Shown here one piece after another: positions 62,101 to 64,000 of a stretch of 64,000 bases of DNA (the stretch's first letter is position 1; every line of letters starts with the position of its first letter). The notes under the pieces are model-generated. The model ran no database searches. It was not told the origin of the DNA and saw only the letters and a list, made by a program, of their open reading frames with translations. The translations under genes and the position numbers were made by a program. Source of the stretch: Eudromia elegans (lineage: Eukaryota > Chordata > Aves > Tinamiformes > Tinamidae). The DNA lies in NCBI GenBank assembly GCA_003342815.1, contig PTEX01000055.1:62001-126000 (forward strand), in the 5' to 3' direction.

Positions 62101-64000
62101 CACGAAGAGGGAGCATTTACAATCGAAATTATGGTAACACGGTCTTCACTCTTGAAACAAATTGTAAGCTGCATTATCCATAACCACAGCTCTAGATTTG
62201 GTGTGAATAAGGAGCTTATTTAAATACAGCATGCCTAAGGCTTCTCTAGCCCCATTTTATTACTGGTTACTTTACAAGAAATAAATAGGTTTTCCAAATT
62301 TATTCAAGGGAGTGCTTTCTTTGTTTAACATTGCTCATAAGCTCCATTTGCATTAAATTACTGTATATTTTCATTCCCATTTGAGTCTCATTTAAAGTCA
62401 AGGAATCCACCCACTCTTTGCAAGGGCTGGGGAGTTTGTGTTGGAGGACGGAGGCTTGGGATGCGCAGGGAGAGGCACGGAGTGAAGGGCAGAGGCAGCT
62501 GCTCCGGGACACACGTGCATCAGGTCACCTTACTGCACTGGCATCACCCAAGCATGCAGCAGCTTCCTGAAGGTTGCTTTGCCTTTTAAAACGTCATTAA
62601 AAAATGGCAGGCCCTGAAAAAGAACCCCTTTTGGGCAGCGTACAGTAAAAATACCCAGCGGCTTATATGCATTCATAGCTTGTTTAAAAAGCAACACTAT
62701 TATTGTGTAAGATACAGCAAGGAGGAAGAAATTAAAAAAATGAAAAAAATGAAAAAAGAAAAGGAGGTCTCTGTCTATCCAGCTGTAGAAAAGCCCTGTT
62801 TCTTTAGCAGATTGAACTAAGAGCAAGCTATAAAAATTCAATCTGGTAGAATGAGGCAAATGTGCAAGCTATGTTTATTTCTAACACTTACCCCATCTTG
62901 TTTTTCTACCTTTTCCTACAAAAAAAAAATGGGCTTTGCTAAAGGCAGTGACTAACATATTTAGCTATAATACTGGTCTTTGGTTAGTTACCAAAAAAGT
63001 GTTTTGTATGCTTACTAGCAGGATGCAAATTCCGACCTTTTGTGCTGAGCCATTCTTTCTTTAAAAAGAAAAGCAAACGAAGGATGTTCAGAGATATAAG
63101 CCCTGAGTAGGTTCTTCAGGTTGCCAGCATTTCTAGCAAATACTTCTTGCCAGCACAGACTAAAACTGAACCGCTCTTTGACACTCCTCATTAGCTACTA
63201 AGTAATACACAATACTTATGCCTTTATACTCACAGGTTTTGCCTCTCCTGCATTGCTTCTTACTCCCTACATAAAAAATGGCATGCAAAGAGAGAACATA
63301 TTTGTAAAGATTTGTTATCACAACCTGGCATCATCTCTCAAGGGCGCAGAGTAGCTGCAGCCCCCCCTTAAAGGCAGGAAGCACCTCAGTAAAGCCTACT
63401 GTTTATATAACTAAAGCCAAGAAAAGCACAAGGGAAAGACATCGCCTGCAAGGAGCTAAAGCCCACCAAAGAACGATATTCTATAGCTCCAAAAGGTCAC
63501 TGTAAGTGACAAATGCCTCTTTTTATTGTGTCCGACATCTCGGACAACAAAGAAGCCTTCACTGTTATTACTGCAACTTAACACCTGCTACAGGAATCTC
63601 CTCCCATAACGGGTTGTACCTTTTCCTCTGGCACTTGGTAAAAGCCGCGCGTTCCCTTCTCACACCTCCTCAGGGAACAGGCACGGCTTTGGCTGCCATC
63701 ACAGTTTAGGAAATGTATGAATTTGATGTTGAATGAACAAGTTTTGAGCAGGCCCTACGGCCCTACTCAAGCCCTGTGGCATAGGAAAAATAATTATCAT
63801 TACATACCTCAATTGTTCAACATTAAGAACTCATGCAGCACATAGGCCATATTGTCTGGCATGCTCATAAACACTTCAACACACAGCTACATGACATGTG
63901 GACAGTACCTGAACTGCAAAACTTTCACACAATGTCCGCCAAACACGAGAGAGAAAATACCTTCCTCAAGAACAGCCAGATAGCTTCAATGCATGACTTT

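Larger units (their letters stand above)
1..64000 (-). other. UTRN: Utrophin gene body (internal part, 3' half)
   Basis: The whole window appears to lie within utrophin on the minus strand. Seven exons at 45612-45784, 40949-41105, 18255-18384, 8615-8883, 6453-6599, 5012-5090 and 1953-2013 join with compatible phases and no stop. The product is a large cytoskeletal adaptor that links actin to the dystroglycan complex; this part encodes the last spectrin-like repeats, hinge 4 and the first half of the WW domain. Utrophin is preferred over dystrophin because of peptides such as [20 protein letters not shown] and [19 protein letters not shown]. That the region above 51 kb is still intron is an inference: no upstream exon was found there, but nothing suggests a gene boundary. 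Confidence 0.93.
52681..64000 (-). other. UTRN: Upstream intron, no exon recognised
   Basis: I looked on the minus strand for the exon 55 equivalent (a 190 bp exon that should end in phase 0 with a helix like KGVKELMKQWQ in dystrophin) and did not find it. The sequence is mostly AT-rich, with A-rich tracts, a small CTG repeat and the GC patch at 61.78-62.10 kb. The open frame 58298-58597 on the plus strand is the most protein-like of the rest, but it matches nothing I know. Confidence 0.75.

Noticed and set aside
61585..62137. Overlapping 126-171 residue frames on both strands
   Set aside because: Same cause: low stop density in a GC-rich patch. All frames are open at once and no domain is recognised.
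51327..64000. Search for the exon 55 equivalent (190 bp)
   Set aside because: No minus-strand spectrin-like peptide with proper splice sites was found by eye; it is probably upstream of the window.
1..64000. tRNA, rRNA, CRISPR and bacterial-type operon features
   Set aside because: The sequence is vertebrate intron; nothing with the needed structure or repeats was seen.

Overview
This window is vertebrate nuclear DNA that lies inside one large gene, utrophin (UTRN), read on the minus strand. The organism is most likely a bird, or at least a sauropsid. The evidence is moderate intron sizes, AT-rich introns with few repeats, and a decayed CR1-type LINE. I cannot name the species. The gene assignment is firm: seven minus-strand exons join in frame into the last spectrin repeats, hinge 4 and the start of the WW domain. 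Diagnostic peptides such as [20 protein letters not shown] and [16 protein letters not shown] fit utrophin rather than its paralogue dystrophin. Exons are numbered here by their dystrophin (DMD) equivalents, 56 to 62, because lengths and phases match that gene; utrophin's own numbers are lower by an offset I cannot fix from this window.

Layout in transcription order (high to low coordinates): 51.3-64 kb is upstream intron with no recognisable spectrin exon, but it holds a strong CpG island (about 51.16-52.68 kb) and a second GC-rich patch (about 61.78-62.10 kb). At the downstream edge of the first island a short open frame (51276-51326) ends in a splice donor, in the phase that joins cleanly to exon 56. 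It is a good candidate for the first exon of the short isoform G-utrophin (Up113), the counterpart of Dp116, which starts in dystrophin intron 55. Then come exon 56 (45612-45784), exon 57 (40949-41105), a 22.6 kb intron with a CR1 fossil, exon 58 (18255-18384), a 9.4 kb intron, exon 59 (8615-8883), an intron with a 965-base assembly gap, exon 60 (6453-6599), exon 61 (5012-5090) and exon 62 (1953-2013). Exon 63 and the rest of the C-terminus lie beyond position 1.

The encoded segment (1,016 coding bases in seven exons) is the distal rod and the entry to the beta-dystroglycan-binding module of utrophin, a membrane-cytoskeleton linker. All splice sites are GT-AG and the joined frame has no stop, so this is an intact functional copy. 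I found no other protein-coding gene, no RNA gene, no CRISPR array and no processed pseudogene I could support. The many short open frames elsewhere in the introns look like chance.
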